Source: Apostichopus japonicus (Eukaryota; Echinodermata; Holothuroidea; Aspidochirotida; Stichopodidae). Taken from it: 64,000 nt of DNA. The notes below the pieces were generated by a model. The model did no database searches. It had not been told where the DNA came from and saw only the letters and a list, made by a program, of their open reading frames with translations. The translations under genes were made by a program, and so were the position numbers. This document shows positions 1 through 14,100 of this stretch, one piece after another. The stretch spans positions 29,287,960-29,351,959 of the forward strand of contig NC_092563.1 of assembly GCF_037975245.1 (NCBI RefSeq), in the 5' to 3' direction. Position 1 is the stretch's first letter. The number at the start of each line of letters is the position of its first letter.

Positions 1-196
1 ATGGCCCTGTAGGTGTGTAAAGAATCAGGTGTTTGATCTGACCCTGTAGGTGTGTGTAAAGAATCAGGTGTTTGATCTGACCCTGTAGGTGTGTAAAGAA
101 TCAAGTGTTTAATATGGCCCTGTAGGTGTGTAAAGAGTCAGGTGTTTGATCTGACCCTGTAGGTGTGTGTAAAGAATCAGGTGTTTGATATGGCCT
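1..196. repeat. 38-bp tandem repeat, about 5 copies, runs off the left edge
   Basis: Repeats of about 37-39 bases share CCCTGTAGGTGTG, AAAGAATCAGGTG and a variable ATCTGA or ATATGG junction. Copies alternate between GTGTG and GTGTGTG variants, so there is a two-unit pattern. Confidence 0.92.
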
Positions 197-1669
197 TGTG
201 GGTTGCATTATGCCTCTCTAGGAACCAGGTTAACCTGCAAATTTAATGTGGATATTAGGAAACAGTTAATAAACCTTATGATAATAACATTTAATTCTCC
301 TTCTCAAAGAAATGATGAAAACATTAGATGGTCTATACAGTGTCTTTTGGACCTGCAAAAGAGGTCTTAAATTGTTATCTCTACCCTCTCCCTTGCAAGG
401 GATACAATCAGCAAACCTAATTAAGCCCCCAACACATTCAACAAAGCAGTGTTAAACAAAAAATGGTTAGAGATGTGTGTAGTGTAATAAGTGCAACACA
501 ACAAGAGCTGAGCCTACTTGCCAAATGGGAGTAATTAAGTTTCTGCCATTCTAGACATTGCAATAGCATGCTAAACATATCTTTGTAATATGCAACATAT
601 CATGCACTTCTCCCAGTCACAAGTCCCCACCTGTCACTCCCAAACACTTTGATGGAAAAGGCTGGTTATGTTACAGGAAAAAAAAAACATTTTTCAGAAC
701 TTTTAACATACAACAAATCTATCAGACAATGACCTCTGTACAAACAACGTGTAAATGAGTTGTCTTGTTTATTATTACATTAAAATGTGAGTTATCAAAG
801 GCAGAAAGAAACTGGAAGATTTAAGTTTCTGGTCTCTTGACATTTTCATATGGGATACACACCACAGCATCATTCATTTGGATAATTCGCGCCACTAATA
901 TCCGGGCAAGGCTATCAAGAGATAAATCTTACTACCTGTTATCTCATTTTTTTATTCAAGTTTTGATAAGAACCCCAAATTATGACATGGAAAATCAATA
1001 TTTTGATGAAACACAAAACTTTCAAACGTTTAGGTGTAAGTTACGTCATTTCAAGTAATCAAGCAATCAATATTTCAAGATCAAAGTTCGAACATTGCCA
1101 ACATTGCGCACAAATTTGCAAATTTGAGAAAGAAAAAAAGAAACTTACATTTTGAAACTTATGGGACAAGAAGTGAGAGTTTTGTTACAAGAAGTTGACA
1201 TTTTTAGGAACAAGTCCTTATCAGTAAAAAGCCCTTATTTCGAGAACGAAGAGGAGAATTAGAGACAAAATAGTCGAAATTGTAGATAAACAGTAAAAAT
1301 TCGATATAAAGGTATCAACAGTTCGATGTACACCTCGCAATTTCGACTTTTCTAATCGCCAAAAAAAGAAAAAAGAAACAAAAAGATATTACAATCCGTC
1401 CTGTCGGCGTTCCACAGATGAAGAGAATACCCCAACTTTGAAGTAAGTCTAGCACGCAACATTCGAGAATGGAAGTGTTTTTATATTTGGCCCTATTTGA
1501 CCAACGTTTCTGCAGTAATTCGTATTAATAATTGTGAATTCAAACTCGATTGTTTACAATATTGCAAACAAACTTTTAAACACCGGCTTGAAACTTCTCC
1601 AACTTTCAAAGTTTATGCATCCCCTATACATTAATCGTACATCCCAATCAAACTCGCCTTACTTTATTG
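197..1669. other. upstream non-coding region
   Basis: AT-rich DNA with poly-A tracts. No exon with splice sites and no recognisable motif was found. The short open frames here look random. Confidence 0.6.
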
Positions 1670-2148
1670 GAGATGACGTCATGTTTCCAAGGTGAGAGTA
1701 CGCAAATATGTCTCCACTCTCTGTAACCTGTTGTCTCTGCTATATTCCAACGCAATGTACTTTGTTATATTGTTATGCCAAACCCTACAATGTGTTCGTA
1801 ACGTAGCCAATCCCATGTTATACAAACTCTAGTCCAGTTTCATTGTGATAGGGTCTGACCGAAACAGGACTTTACCTCCCGGAAACGACCAACCACTGTC
1901 TTTAGAGGGAAAAGTATAAAGAATGGTCTAAACAGAATTATTGCTGAAGACAATTGATACAAAATGTCTTAGCTCGGGGTGTAGACAAATAATATTATTG
2001 ATATCGTGAAGGAAGTTTGAAATTGAGGTTTTTCCTAGGCTTTAGCCGCTCGCTGGGCTAGGTTGCCATAGGAGTCAGACAAGACGGAAATTTACGTTAG
2101 TGACAACTCAAACATTCCAGTCCTGTGTAGCAGACAGATAATCGAAAG
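1670..2148 (+). promoter_or_regulatory. putative kinesin promoter and 5' UTR
   Basis: Upstream of the start codon there is a perfect palindromic CRE, TGACGTCA (1674-1681), a CCAAT box (1807-1811) and TATAAA (1915-1920), in promoter-like order. A GTTGCC half X-box lies at about 2062-2067. The transcription start is not defined; if the TATA is used it would lie near 1945. Confidence 0.4.
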
Positions 2149-2165
2149 ATGTCGGGTGGAGAATC
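2149..2165 (+). CDS. KIF28: kinesin exon 1 (start codon)
   Basis: The ATG at 2149 opens MSGGE plus two bases of a Ser codon, followed by the donor gtaagt. It joins in phase to exon 2, giving [15 protein letters not shown], the first beta strand of a kinesin motor. Only 17 coding bases lie in this exon. The start is chosen because kinesin motors begin a few residues before this strand and the phase fits. Confidence 0.8.
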
Positions 2166-5100
2166 GTAAGTAGCCGATTTATTTGGATAATTTAAGAAGT
2201 AAACTACATGAATTCTTCAGAGTAGGTTCTATCCCAAGTTGTAACTTTGGTAACTTCAGTTGCACCTGTAACTATTACCATGGCATTCTATAGAAGCGCT
2301 GCAGGATCGGATCAGAAGGTGGGGGGGGGGGGGGCATTATCTCCCTCTTCATAGTCATACCACACAAAAAATTTAAAGTAGTTATTTACACAACGTTGTG
2401 TGTTGACCTAATTATAGACCTAATTTATAGCCTAAAGATGTCTCAGAATGTACCATTTCATGCCTAAAATGGTATTGTCTTACAATATTGCAAGGACCCA
2501 CAGACTCCCCTATATAGGAGTCAGTTACAACGACCCATGGGCCAAATCAGCTTCTTTTTATAATCCTGTACCAGCTCAAGAGCAGGCTGCATGTTTTAGT
2601 CCCATGTCCCAAGAGCTTTCATGAATGAGGACTGAGCCACAACCCACCATAACGTAACATCACAACCCCTCAGAAAGCTCGAACCTACCTCGAGCTATGG
2701 ATATGGAGGAGCTCTGAAAAACATAAATTTTCTGACATGTGGGAAAATTCCAAAAGATTAATATTTTGTTACCCACATATCATGTTGCACCCCTTCAAAT
2801 AGTTTTGGGGAACATTGTTCAATAGGTTACTCCAACATATTTCAAGTAACAACATTTTGAAATAAACTAAACTTGGCCATTACATACCTGTATAATTTAT
2901 ATTGTTTAATTGGATAAAACATACTGTACATGTGGTAGAGTCTATATCATCTTGTACTAACTGTAATGTTAGGATTATTACATCACATTAAACTAAACAT
3001 ACTATGTTAATATTCATATCACCTTCACGACTCTCTTTTATATTCTTTCCATGTTTAGCGATGTGTGGTTTTTCAAAGTGACATGATGCGGAGACTATTC
3101 TTGCCATATTCTTATTTATAGCACTGATAAGCAGTGCACATAATCTTGTAATTTGAAGTTTGGAACAATGTATGGTAATCTATCATTATAAAATGTATGC
3201 ATCCTTTTGTACTGTAAAAGAGATAGGCCTGTGCTGTAACCTTCTTTATAATTTTTCCACAGTGTGAAGGTAGCTGTCAGGGTTCGCCCTTTCAATGGAA
3301 GGTAATATTTATTTCCGTTCAGCCTTATTAATGATGGCTTTAATTGTTTAATGAAGTCATGTGCAGTATCGTTATTATTGTGAATATATTCATTGTGAAT
3401 GTAAATAATGTGAATATATTGTGAATGTAATTGTGAATGCAAATATAATGTGAATATATTGTGAATATATGATAATCATGAATAATTGCATCAACACAAA
3501 TATCTGTAGTAGGAACAATATGATTTTCTTCACTCCATGTGACCTGGAACCAGCCATGAATAATATCCTAAAATAAAATTGTATTAAATCACACCTGACC
3601 TTATAATTACTGACTTGGTTGTTTGTAAGGCATAAAGTACATTTGTGAAAAGTATGAAATAGGTCTTTCAGCTATTGTAGTACATCCCAACAAACTACAA
3701 AAATTAGATCCAGTCCTTCATGACTTTCTGAACTGACCATGCAATTATTGATATAATATCTCAGGAGACATTTTCAGGCCACATGACCAGACACAAAATC
3801 CTTGTCTTTGTTCTGTTGGTGACAGTTTTTGTTGAGTCCAGTATATTGTTCAATCTTTCTAACAAGACAAAACTACTCTACTGCATATTGCTATGCCTAT
3901 CATGATATAAGGCTAATTCCTTGTGATTGCTCAAACCCTTCATTATCAGTGGTTACCAGGAAGTGTGTGAGTCACATGATATATACTGAAAGATACATCA
4001 GTCAAACTAAAGAAGGGCATTGTGTTTGGAAGTCAAGAACTTTGTAAAGAAGGAAATTCAATCCATTTGTGTTATGATCAGTAATTCTGGATAACCCAGT
4101 AAAGTTCATAAGGGTCATTGTTTTGTGGTCAGTGGGTCAGTGTAATTGTTCTTGAAATAGAATAAACAATGATGACCTTTATTCAGGTTTAATGATTTAC
4201 ACTTTTGGATTATCATAGAAGTAGTCATTGTCAGTTAGTTCATTAATAAACACTATTTAAACACAAGTACAATGTGAAATGTCACCAGGGGTGACAGCTG
4301 AGCAGGGATTTGGACCAAAGTGATGACTTGAATTTGATGAAATAGAATAGAGTGGATATTAGTAATTAGTGCTGTCTGAAAGATCAATGGAAGTAAAAGT
4401 CCGAGCGGCTTACACAAAATTAAGTTGGCATATCAGATGTTTGAATCCTACTTTTGCCTTGCTTTTCCTTCCATTTTGCCCTTCTTTCCTATATCAGTTT
4501 CCTTCCTGCATAATGTTTAATGCCTTCTGCAAGGGTATGCTGGACATCCTGTAACAGATTAAATTGATTGAGCTGCTACTGTAGGAGCAGAGGAATGCAA
4601 GTGATAAATTAATGCAGATCTCTTCAAGTTGATGGAACCAATATTGTGAATATGTTGAGACTCCAAAAAGTAATAAAAGAGCTAGTTAAGATGAGAGGCC
4701 AAAGGTCATGGCCTTTTAGATGTACATACTCTGTAACACATGTAAAACATGATCACTACCATGTATGAGGTCAGCTGTAATGCTCCCAAATTTTAGCCAG
4801 CTAATATTCCTACTGCAAATTTTCCCAGAACCTTGCAGTACTTCCTCTTGACGGTTTCTATGCCACTTTATAGTGAACAGTCATTGAGGCTGATCAAATT
4901 ATAGTATTAAATATTAATCAGCAAAAATCTGCCCAAAAAAAGGTTAAAAAAAAAATATGAAAAGGGGGGGGGGGGGGAAAAAGTGACAGGGAGATGAGAA
5001 AGATAGAAAAGGAAAATACACTGCCTGGAACTATAATAATCATAGGTTACAATTTTGTATATATCTAGCATATTTCTGATCAATATTGGTAAAATTCAGT

Positions 5101-8100
5101 AAGTGTTAGGTAAGTAATTAATACATATATATCAAAAGGATATAAATCAACCCTGAATTTTGCTTCCCATAACTTAAATTCCTGGCACTATGCACAATGA
5201 ATGATTCATGCAACTTTTTGATCAAACATGACACTGTGTTTTCCTTTTACCAGAGAAAAGGAGAGAGGTGCAAAATGTATTATTGAAATGGAAGGACCGC
5301 AAACAAGGATACATAATCCAGAAACGCCAAGTAAGTATTGCTTTAATTAACCTTTCATAATTTGAATAAATTGTAAGTTTATAATTAGTGGAGGACCCAT
5401 GGTACATTAACCACCTTGTCTCTTCTTAAGTTGATATCTTCAATTGTGAAAATATTTATGATTATAATTTCAAATTTAAATGAAGAACTGCTTGCATGAA
5501 GTCAGTAAAAGGTTTTAAAATAAAGATTTGCTTCTTATGGTGCCAAATAACTTTTGGTATTTGTACAGGTGTTGTAGCAAAATCAATTAGTATATATACT
5601 TAAAGGTCTTCTGTGTTGGTCTCAAAGTTGTTAGAAAGTAAATTTATGACAAATGGTCACTTTTTGTGAAATATCAACTAGCATGTTTGTATCACCTACT
5701 GTATAGACTGTGTTCCATCACAGAATCATTACATTGTTAAGTTTAGCTCTCAGACTGCAATTTCTGAGAATAATTTGTAGGGTCATGGCATCCAGGAAAT
5801 TACACAGGAAATTTTGGGGACTGTGTAAAACTGGTCATCTTTCAGTCTAGGAATCTGATTGGTTGAGTCACAGCACATGTCAGAAAACATGTGCTGCATA
5901 ACTTGTGTTCATAAATTGTGCTTCATAACATGTGTTCCATAAATGAGCCAACTCTAATAAAAAATTAAAAAATTGAAGGAAATTTTAAAATATTAAAGGA
6001 ATTTATTAAAGGAATTAATATTTTTTAATATAAAAAAGTTTCTCTTGTCCTTTCCAAACTGTCTTATAGTCTTATACCCAGTTTGTCCTCCAGTCTGATG
6101 TTACAATGTGTATAAAAGAGATTTTCAACAAATGATGCATTTTTGAAATTATTGGTAAAATCAATTTTCAGTGTACCCATGAATACTTCTTTGACTCCGG
6201 GATATCTTAACGAGATGAATCAAGTAATCAAAACTTTAACAATGGTTGTGAAAACGTCATCACTGCCCCGACACAATAGTTTTTTTCACGAATGCTTTCC
6301 TTGACGCTGTTACCATGTAATGTTTAACAAAAAGCTAGGTCAGTTGCAGGGAAACAACTAGTCAAGTGTGTACAAAGGTGTCACTAGTGTAAATATCACC
6401 CATCCATCATTGGTCCTCTCCTTGGGTATGATCTGTCAGACAAAAGTCCACAAACCAGAGATAAAGGTCCCTTTATAGCGATCTTGGTCGAAACTAAAAC
6501 AATCAAACAGTGGTCAATGGTTACCAAACCTTGTCAAAAATGCTGTCTTGACTTTGTAAGGGTTTTTGATATTCAAAATTATTAAAAAGAGTTATTCTTT
6601 ATTTTCATTGTTGACCTATCTCAAAGTGATAAAAATAGAAGATTTTAGTTTACATTACTTTGACCATTTTATTTATTTATTTTTTTTTAATAGAGAAGGA
6701 AAAACTGAGTTGAAATATGATGAATAATGACAAATTAAAACCTACATGAATATTCAAACAGGTTTATAAATAAATATTAGGATTGTCAAGTCCACATTGT
6801 GACATTACATCTGAGACTTTTTACCTAACAATTTTCATAGAAATTCATAAAAAATATAGAAAGTGATATAATGTGGTTTGCTTAGAAGTTTTTGATCAAA
6901 CTAACGTGTTTCATCTTTCTCCTTTTTCACAATTGTCCAGAGGATGACCCTAAAACAGTAAGTGCATAATTTACAGTTTTACATTCATTGTAATAAACAC
7001 TCATTAATGGACAGATTTAATTGTTAAGAACTTCAATTGTTTAGACACCTTTTATGTATATAGATATGTATATTTATATTGCTTGTATTTTGGGGGGGGG
7101 CAGGGGAAGAAGGGAGGGGGTACATGAGTGTTTTCACGATTGTTTGACATCATTGTGACTGATAATGGCCGTTGAACAATTATCAGGAAATATATTGAAT
7201 CTTGCTTACATGCCAGAGATTGCACCCAGTCAGTGCACTTTAATCCTACATCAGGGAGAAAACATTTTGTTTGATATTTGAACTATATATTTATAATAAG
7301 TAAAAATTTCTTTAAAAAAACAAACAAAAGAAAAACACAATAGGGTAACCTGTTGAGGGTTGGGACTGGTCTGTGTGAGGAATTTATCTTTTGTAATTGT
7401 TTAAGGTTTTGTAAATATGTTGGGACGGACATGTGGTACTTTAACTTTAGAATGTGAGAGGAAGTGAGGGAATGGTCTCACTAAGGGATGTGTTTTGATA
7501 AATCCTTCCATTATTCCATATATATATACCACTAGCACCCATGTGTGAGGCCTGTGTTGATAATTGTTATAGCTACACATATATAGCTTAAAGTTAACCA
7601 TTTGGAACCACTAATATACGTTTCTTTTATTCTGAAATGTTATCATCGAGCAGCTTGTCAGACATATTGTAATTACAAACACAGTACTTACCAGTATTAT
7701 ACTGAGCGGTGGTACTCAAGCTGTGTCAGGCTGTTACATACGTCTGCTAGCTTCCAACTATTGTAAGGATATTATAATGTCCGTACTTTAAGTTACTGCA
7801 TAAAGCCAATGTTGTTTCATAGTCGATCAATGTTAATTCTGCTTTTTCTTTTCCTTCTACTTTTACATTGTAGTTTGCCTTTGACTTTTCATATTGGTAA
7901 GTTTTTCCAAATTTTGAAAATTCATTGTATTTTGTAAGAAATACATTTTGATGCATAATTTCTGGAGGAGATAAGGAATTATAACAGCAACGAAATGTAC
8001 AAAATGTAATATTAACAGTTGAAATTAAGGAATATTATGATACAATACTTTCAAGAACAATGAATAACAGGAATATGTTAAAAAAAATTCAATTCCTCAG

Positions 8101-11100
8101 TGCTATACAACAACAGTGCCTTGATAATATTCTTCTGCCCATTTCTAATGATATATATAAGATTAAAATAAAATAAAATAAAACTACAGGTTAACAAACT
8201 GCTTATCCACTAAAGAGCCTGTGTAAGAGATTGTGTAAAACTTACTTTTACACATATATAATATTGCCAAAGGCCTGATTCTAAAATTAAGATAACTGAC
8301 GAAGGAAGGCCATGTAAGTAATTTGCTCTCTTGCATTATTTTACACATGTTTGTATGCTCAGTTTTTTATTCCAACCATTTTACTCTTAAGCATGATTTT
8401 GCATCTGGTCACAATCAAGTTAACAAACTCAGCTGAATATTAGGTTCATTTTTCGTCTAGTTTGCTAACAGTAATTAACTTTAAAGTCCTCAAGGAATTC
8501 CTTGCCCTTGATATCCCTCAAACTATGAACTATTTCTGTAGGAGCCATAGTCCAACTTTGGTTGTAATCGAGTAACTGATTCTATATCATGCAACTAGAC
8601 AGATGGATTTTACCTCCTAGAAATATTAAGGTGGGTTTCCTATGATGCATTGTCATAAAGTTCACTTCTTTGGCTAAAGGTCACTCAGACCAGCTTTAAG
8701 CAAATTTGATCTAGAGGTTGGCATGACGACATAAAACAAATGCTGGATGTCTGTAGATTTAGACCACTTGAAAAGATCAGTCCACAGTTTGATGTCATGG
8801 CAGCTCATGGTTGACTGTTTGGTGAAATAAGACTCTTATTGTCTTCCTTATGATAATTGTGTAAAGTTTAATTAAAATTCAGTTAAACTATATTAATCTG
8901 AACAAGATAAATATATGTTAGTGACAGTTTTCATTGTTTCAAGGAATTTAAATCTTGTGTGATGACAAAGTCATTTGGTTTTGAACCTGCGTGGGTATAC
9001 CTCTCAAAATTGCAAGAATGCTATTATAGTATTATGGCATTGGTAATTTCCTCTTGTATTGCACTGGTCAGTGTAGTAGATCCATTTATCTGTAATGAAC
9101 AATGCCTACAATCAATGTACTGTTTATGCCATAGGAATGCTTACAGAGTAAATCTTCATTGGGATACTGTATAACTAACTGACAGCAAAATCAATGATCA
9201 TTTGCACAGGGGGATTAACTTTTGAATGGATGTTTTAAGACCTTGTGATGGAGCACAATATACAGTTAGCTATGGTTACCTAGCAAAGCAAACTCTCAAT
9301 TCCAGGCTTTTGTAAAGCCCAGTGCTTATGTGGTTACTAATGCTACTAATGCTCATGCTACAATTTGTTATAATATATTGTATAATACTAGTAGTAGATT
9401 CAAAAGTTTATACCAGAACCCTGCAGCCTTAATTGCTTAGTACTGTATCTGAGATAAGAAAAAAATGTTCATATTTGCTTCTACAAAGATTTTAACCAAA
9501 ATAGAAGTCCCAAAGAAAGTATTAATTCATTTCCTCTTGAAAGGTAATCTCAATGAAATATCTAAAGTAACATAAAATAAAATAAAATAAAAATAAAACA
9601 AAACTGTTTGGTAGTTTCTGTTACTTGTCATTCAGCCTCTGAAGAAGATCCTGCTAGGATCGAAATGTCAGCCAACTTTACTTTAACACATAATATCTAA
9701 AATGTGAAGTGTTAATTGATCTATAATTCATTAATTCATGAGAATAGGACCTTCTCATAACAAATTCTTCCAGGTAGAGAACACTGTAACTTTATTTTAA
9801 CCTTTATAATTTGGTGGTATTTAAGTCAAGAAAGAATTGTTAACATCTTTACAACTTGAAAAGAGTAATATTATTAACATAACCTGTGTAACCTCAGAGC
9901 ATGGAATTCACCAGTTTTGCTAAGCCATTCCATTATTTACTCAGCGGCTATTTTTGTGCGGTCGTGAAGCTAGGAGACATTTTAATTGATATCTTGTCAA
10001 TATCATTTGTGTACATTCGCTGATGTTATCAGAACCCAGTGGAATGACTTTCCTAAAAGATGGCTTCCTGTTGCCTAGCAACGTGAAGCATCAGGACTGT
10101 TTATTGGAGTGTTATTCTGCTCGATAAGGTAACTAGAGAATTTTGTTTTCGTTTCAAAGTTCATGATCGGAACGACACATACATTTAAACCCTTCCACAT
10201 ACAAGTTAACCCCTTCCACATACAATTAAACATCCTACATACAGGCTCGTCAATTAAAATATTTTTCATTCATGCGGTCGTTGGGAACTAGGGAACTTGT
10301 TTCTTGTCAATTTCTGCCGTTGCTTAGTTACCTAAAGGTTTTAAATGTGCAACAGGATTAGGGCTTGCTTGATTGTTGTAAATTAAGGGTCATTAATGGA
10401 TTAATTGAATGTTCAAGCTTCTCATAATCGTTAATAGCTTACATCAGTTAGATACTCCAGTCAATAGGATGGTCAGCATTAACAGTGGATAAGACCAAAC
10501 GTGATATCAGTTATATCACTTTATCACAACATAATTAGAAACTAACCTTACAGATAATAAAATGAATTGTTTGGTTTACATATACTTCATCCCAACATGA
10601 GTTGTCAGTTATATGAAATCTCTCTCTCAGAGAATCACTACCTTCAAAATGATCTACATTGAGCTTGAAAAGTTATGATTAATAAATTCCATTTTTTATG
10701 ATTCAATCAAAATGTTCTATGGAACTAATATCTTGTTACAAATAAAAATAGCAAAGACATTCCCATCAAACCTGTTCGAGGAACATTGCTACCACCAGGT
10801 ACTTCATGGCAAAATGGATGCATTTTTAGCCGTTACAGATTAGATGTTAAACAGATCAGTAGAAATGGTATTTTTCGTACTAATTTCACTCTCCTCCTTC
10901 GATCTTGCAATTTTAATGAAAATAAAAAAAAAATGGACAGAATCCTAAGATACTATATGTTGGACTTTCAACCACAAGACTTAAACAGCGGAAACCATTC
11001 ATCAAAATGATTACAGTTTGACTGTTTGATTGAAATTCTTCCGTATCCAAAGATATTACAGAACTAGATGTTGACCATTTTATGTGTCTATCAGTTTGAT

Positions 11101-14100
11101 TGCTTGCTTCTGAGTGAGAGAAATATTTTATTTCAAAACATGCCTTGAATGTAAATACTTACGAGGCATTGTTCCAGACCTCTGGAACTCTTCAAGAAGG
11201 ATTATATTGAAAAGAAAACTCCAAAATAGAAACGAGAATTATAGTTAAATATGACTATATCATGTGAACATTGAATTGTACCAGGTTGTTTGCTTAATTA
11301 TCAGTAACAGTTTAAAAGTTGAAAGTATCAAAAAGATGAAAATAATATTCAAAGAAAGGTAAACACTGAAAACTTTGATGGAGAGTTATTGTGAGTTTTT
11401 ACTTATTTGTAGAGTAGGAGGAGTCAGCCTATAGTGTTTTCTGATTGGCTAATTCAAGAAGAATGTTAACATGTAATTGAGGAAGTTATATACAAGACTT
11501 TTCAATGACAAGAAAATTCATGATTGAACTGTTACTTAATGTGTTATTCAAAGTAATACTTTTAAGTGCAAAACTTGAATTTAGGAATTCCCCTTTGTTG
11601 TTCTTAGTTAATAATATTATATGCACACTCAAAGTTAGAACTTTTTCGAATGAGGTTGTAAACTGTCTTATATAGTGTCCAATCTGAGGGCAGTTATGGG
11701 AATGATGCAATACTGACCTAAAGTAGGAATGAGTGATAAATTATGCCACATGTTATAACTGTTCAGTATAATTAGGACAGTGTTTGTTAACCTTTTCCAC
11801 TCTTTCCAACCCGTAACAAATGAAAAATCCATCAAACAGCAACAAACCACATCAGGCATAATTTTAAACGTTTTCAAAGAAGATTTTAAATGTTACTCAA
11901 ATTTGTGGGACACTATTTTTTGTACAGACTTAAATGATGAATAAACTTGTTATGATATAAGTAGCTAACATGCAATAAGCACAACGATCTCTTAGTTAGG
12001 TTACCGAGGTAAATCTAGATACAAGAGTTTGTAAAAGGCTTTTTATGTATAAAATATGTTAACCCTAGGTGTATTCTGATGTAAAAGTACACATGACGTC
12101 CCTATGCAGCCCAGTGCAAGAAATTTATACACAGTTTAAAATCTTGACATTGTTGGTCCATTGCAGGGATGTGTTAAGTATTGCAGAAAACTTTTAAGAG
12201 CATCCATCTTTGGCAGTAAAATTTTTTTGACATTTAATTATGAATATTTGTTATAGATTTGTTTTAATCCCTGCATGTTCATCATATATTGCAAACTTTG
12301 GCCTGGTTTTAACTAAATGAACCGTTCATGAATTTTTTACCAACCGTTGCTGTTTTTTTCCCCATCTCGATTCATAATTTTGTGTTTTGTGTATAGGTCA
12401 CATGATGCCTTCACTGAAGATGATGATGGTATATTAAATGCAGTGCCCGGTAGTAACTATGCATCCCAAAAAATGGTCTTTGATGATCTTGGGCAGGGTG
12501 TCCTGGATAATGCTTTTCAAGGTTTGTATATTACAATACAATTCTCTGTGTTTGGATGCATAGCAGCAATGTTGATTCTCGTCAGCAGTCTGGAAAACCA
12601 TGTTTCTAGAAAGTTATCATATTAAGTCAACAAGACCCACAGGAGATATGATGATGCATCCCTATGATTCTCAGCAAGTTTGGTGATGGTCAAAGAAAAT
12701 GTTTTTGCGGAAACACATACAGTAAGTAGCCAAGTATCGGTAATTGTAGACTTATTTGGTCACTGATAGTTAGTCATAAGTTGTCAGCTATTTGCCTTAC
12801 TCGGTTGAATAGTTCTCTATGTAAATTTTACTTTTATTGTCTTATTACATTGTTTGTTTGGGATAGTTAGTTTCAGATGATGTGTTATTTGTTTTGGTAA
12901 AACAATCTTACTTTCCTTTCTCTCTTTCCCCCTCACACAAGGTAACCCCTCACATGGTAACCCCTCACACACCGTAACACCTCACATATATTGTAACCCT
13001 CACACACGGTAACCCCTCGCACAAGATAACCCCTCACACATAGTAACCCCTCACACATGGTAACCCCTCACACACGGTAACCCCTCACACACGGTAACCC
13101 CTCACACACGGTAACCCCTCACACACGATAACCCCTCACACACGATAACCCCTCACACACGGTAACCCCTCACACAAGATAACCCCTCACACATGGTAAC
13201 CCCTCACACATGGTAACCCCTCACACACGATAACCCCTCACACACGATAACCCCTCACACACGGTAACCCCTCACACAATGTAACCCCTCACACACGGTA
13301 ACCTCTCACACACGGTAACCCCTCACACAAGATAACCCCTCACACATAGTAACCCCTCACACACGGTAACCCCTCACACACGATAACCCCTCACACACGA
13401 TAACCCCTCACACACGGTAACCCCTCACACAAGATAACCCCTCACACAATGTAACCCCTCACACACGGTAACCCCTCACACACGGTAACCCCTCACACAC
13501 GATAACCCCTCACACACGATAACCCCTCACACACGGTAACCCCTCACACAAGATAACCCCTCACACACGGTAACCTCTCACACACGGTAACCCCTCACAC
13601 AAGATAACCCCTCACACATAGTAACCCCTCACACACGGTAACCCCCTCACACAAGATAACCCCTCACACACGATAACCCCTCACACATGATAACCCCTCA
13701 CACACGGTAACCCCTCACACAATGTAACCCCTCACACACGGTAACCTCTCACACACGGTAACCCCTCACACAAGATAACCCCTCACACATAGTAACCCCT
13801 CACACATAGTAACCCTATGAGTTGTATTATTTAATTATAATGATATTCTTCTTCATCTGTTGTTAGGTTTCAATTGTTCACTGTTTGCCTATGGTCAGAC
13901 TGGTGCTGGAAAGTCATACTCCATGGTGGGGTATGGTAAAAACAAGTAAGACCTGTCAATCTTATATCTCATTAACATCTCATTAACATCTCATTAAGAT
14001 ACTCCAGACAGTAACCTCTAAGGTGGTCACCTATCTGTCTCTTCATAACAGTTGCATTCTTTCTACTATTCCAAAAATCTGGAACCCAATAAATGAGTAA

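Larger units (their letters stand above)
2166..12396 (+). other. kinesin introns 1 to 5
   Basis: Five introns around tiny exons. Contents: G12 tract near 2322, an ATGTGAATATAT-rich repeat (3380-3470), short imperfect ACATGTGTTC repeats (5870-5945), G/T tracts, and in intron 5 an A-rich tract followed by a retroelement-tail-like motif (9570-9670) and an X-box (10070-10082). Otherwise no genes seen. Confidence 0.6.
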
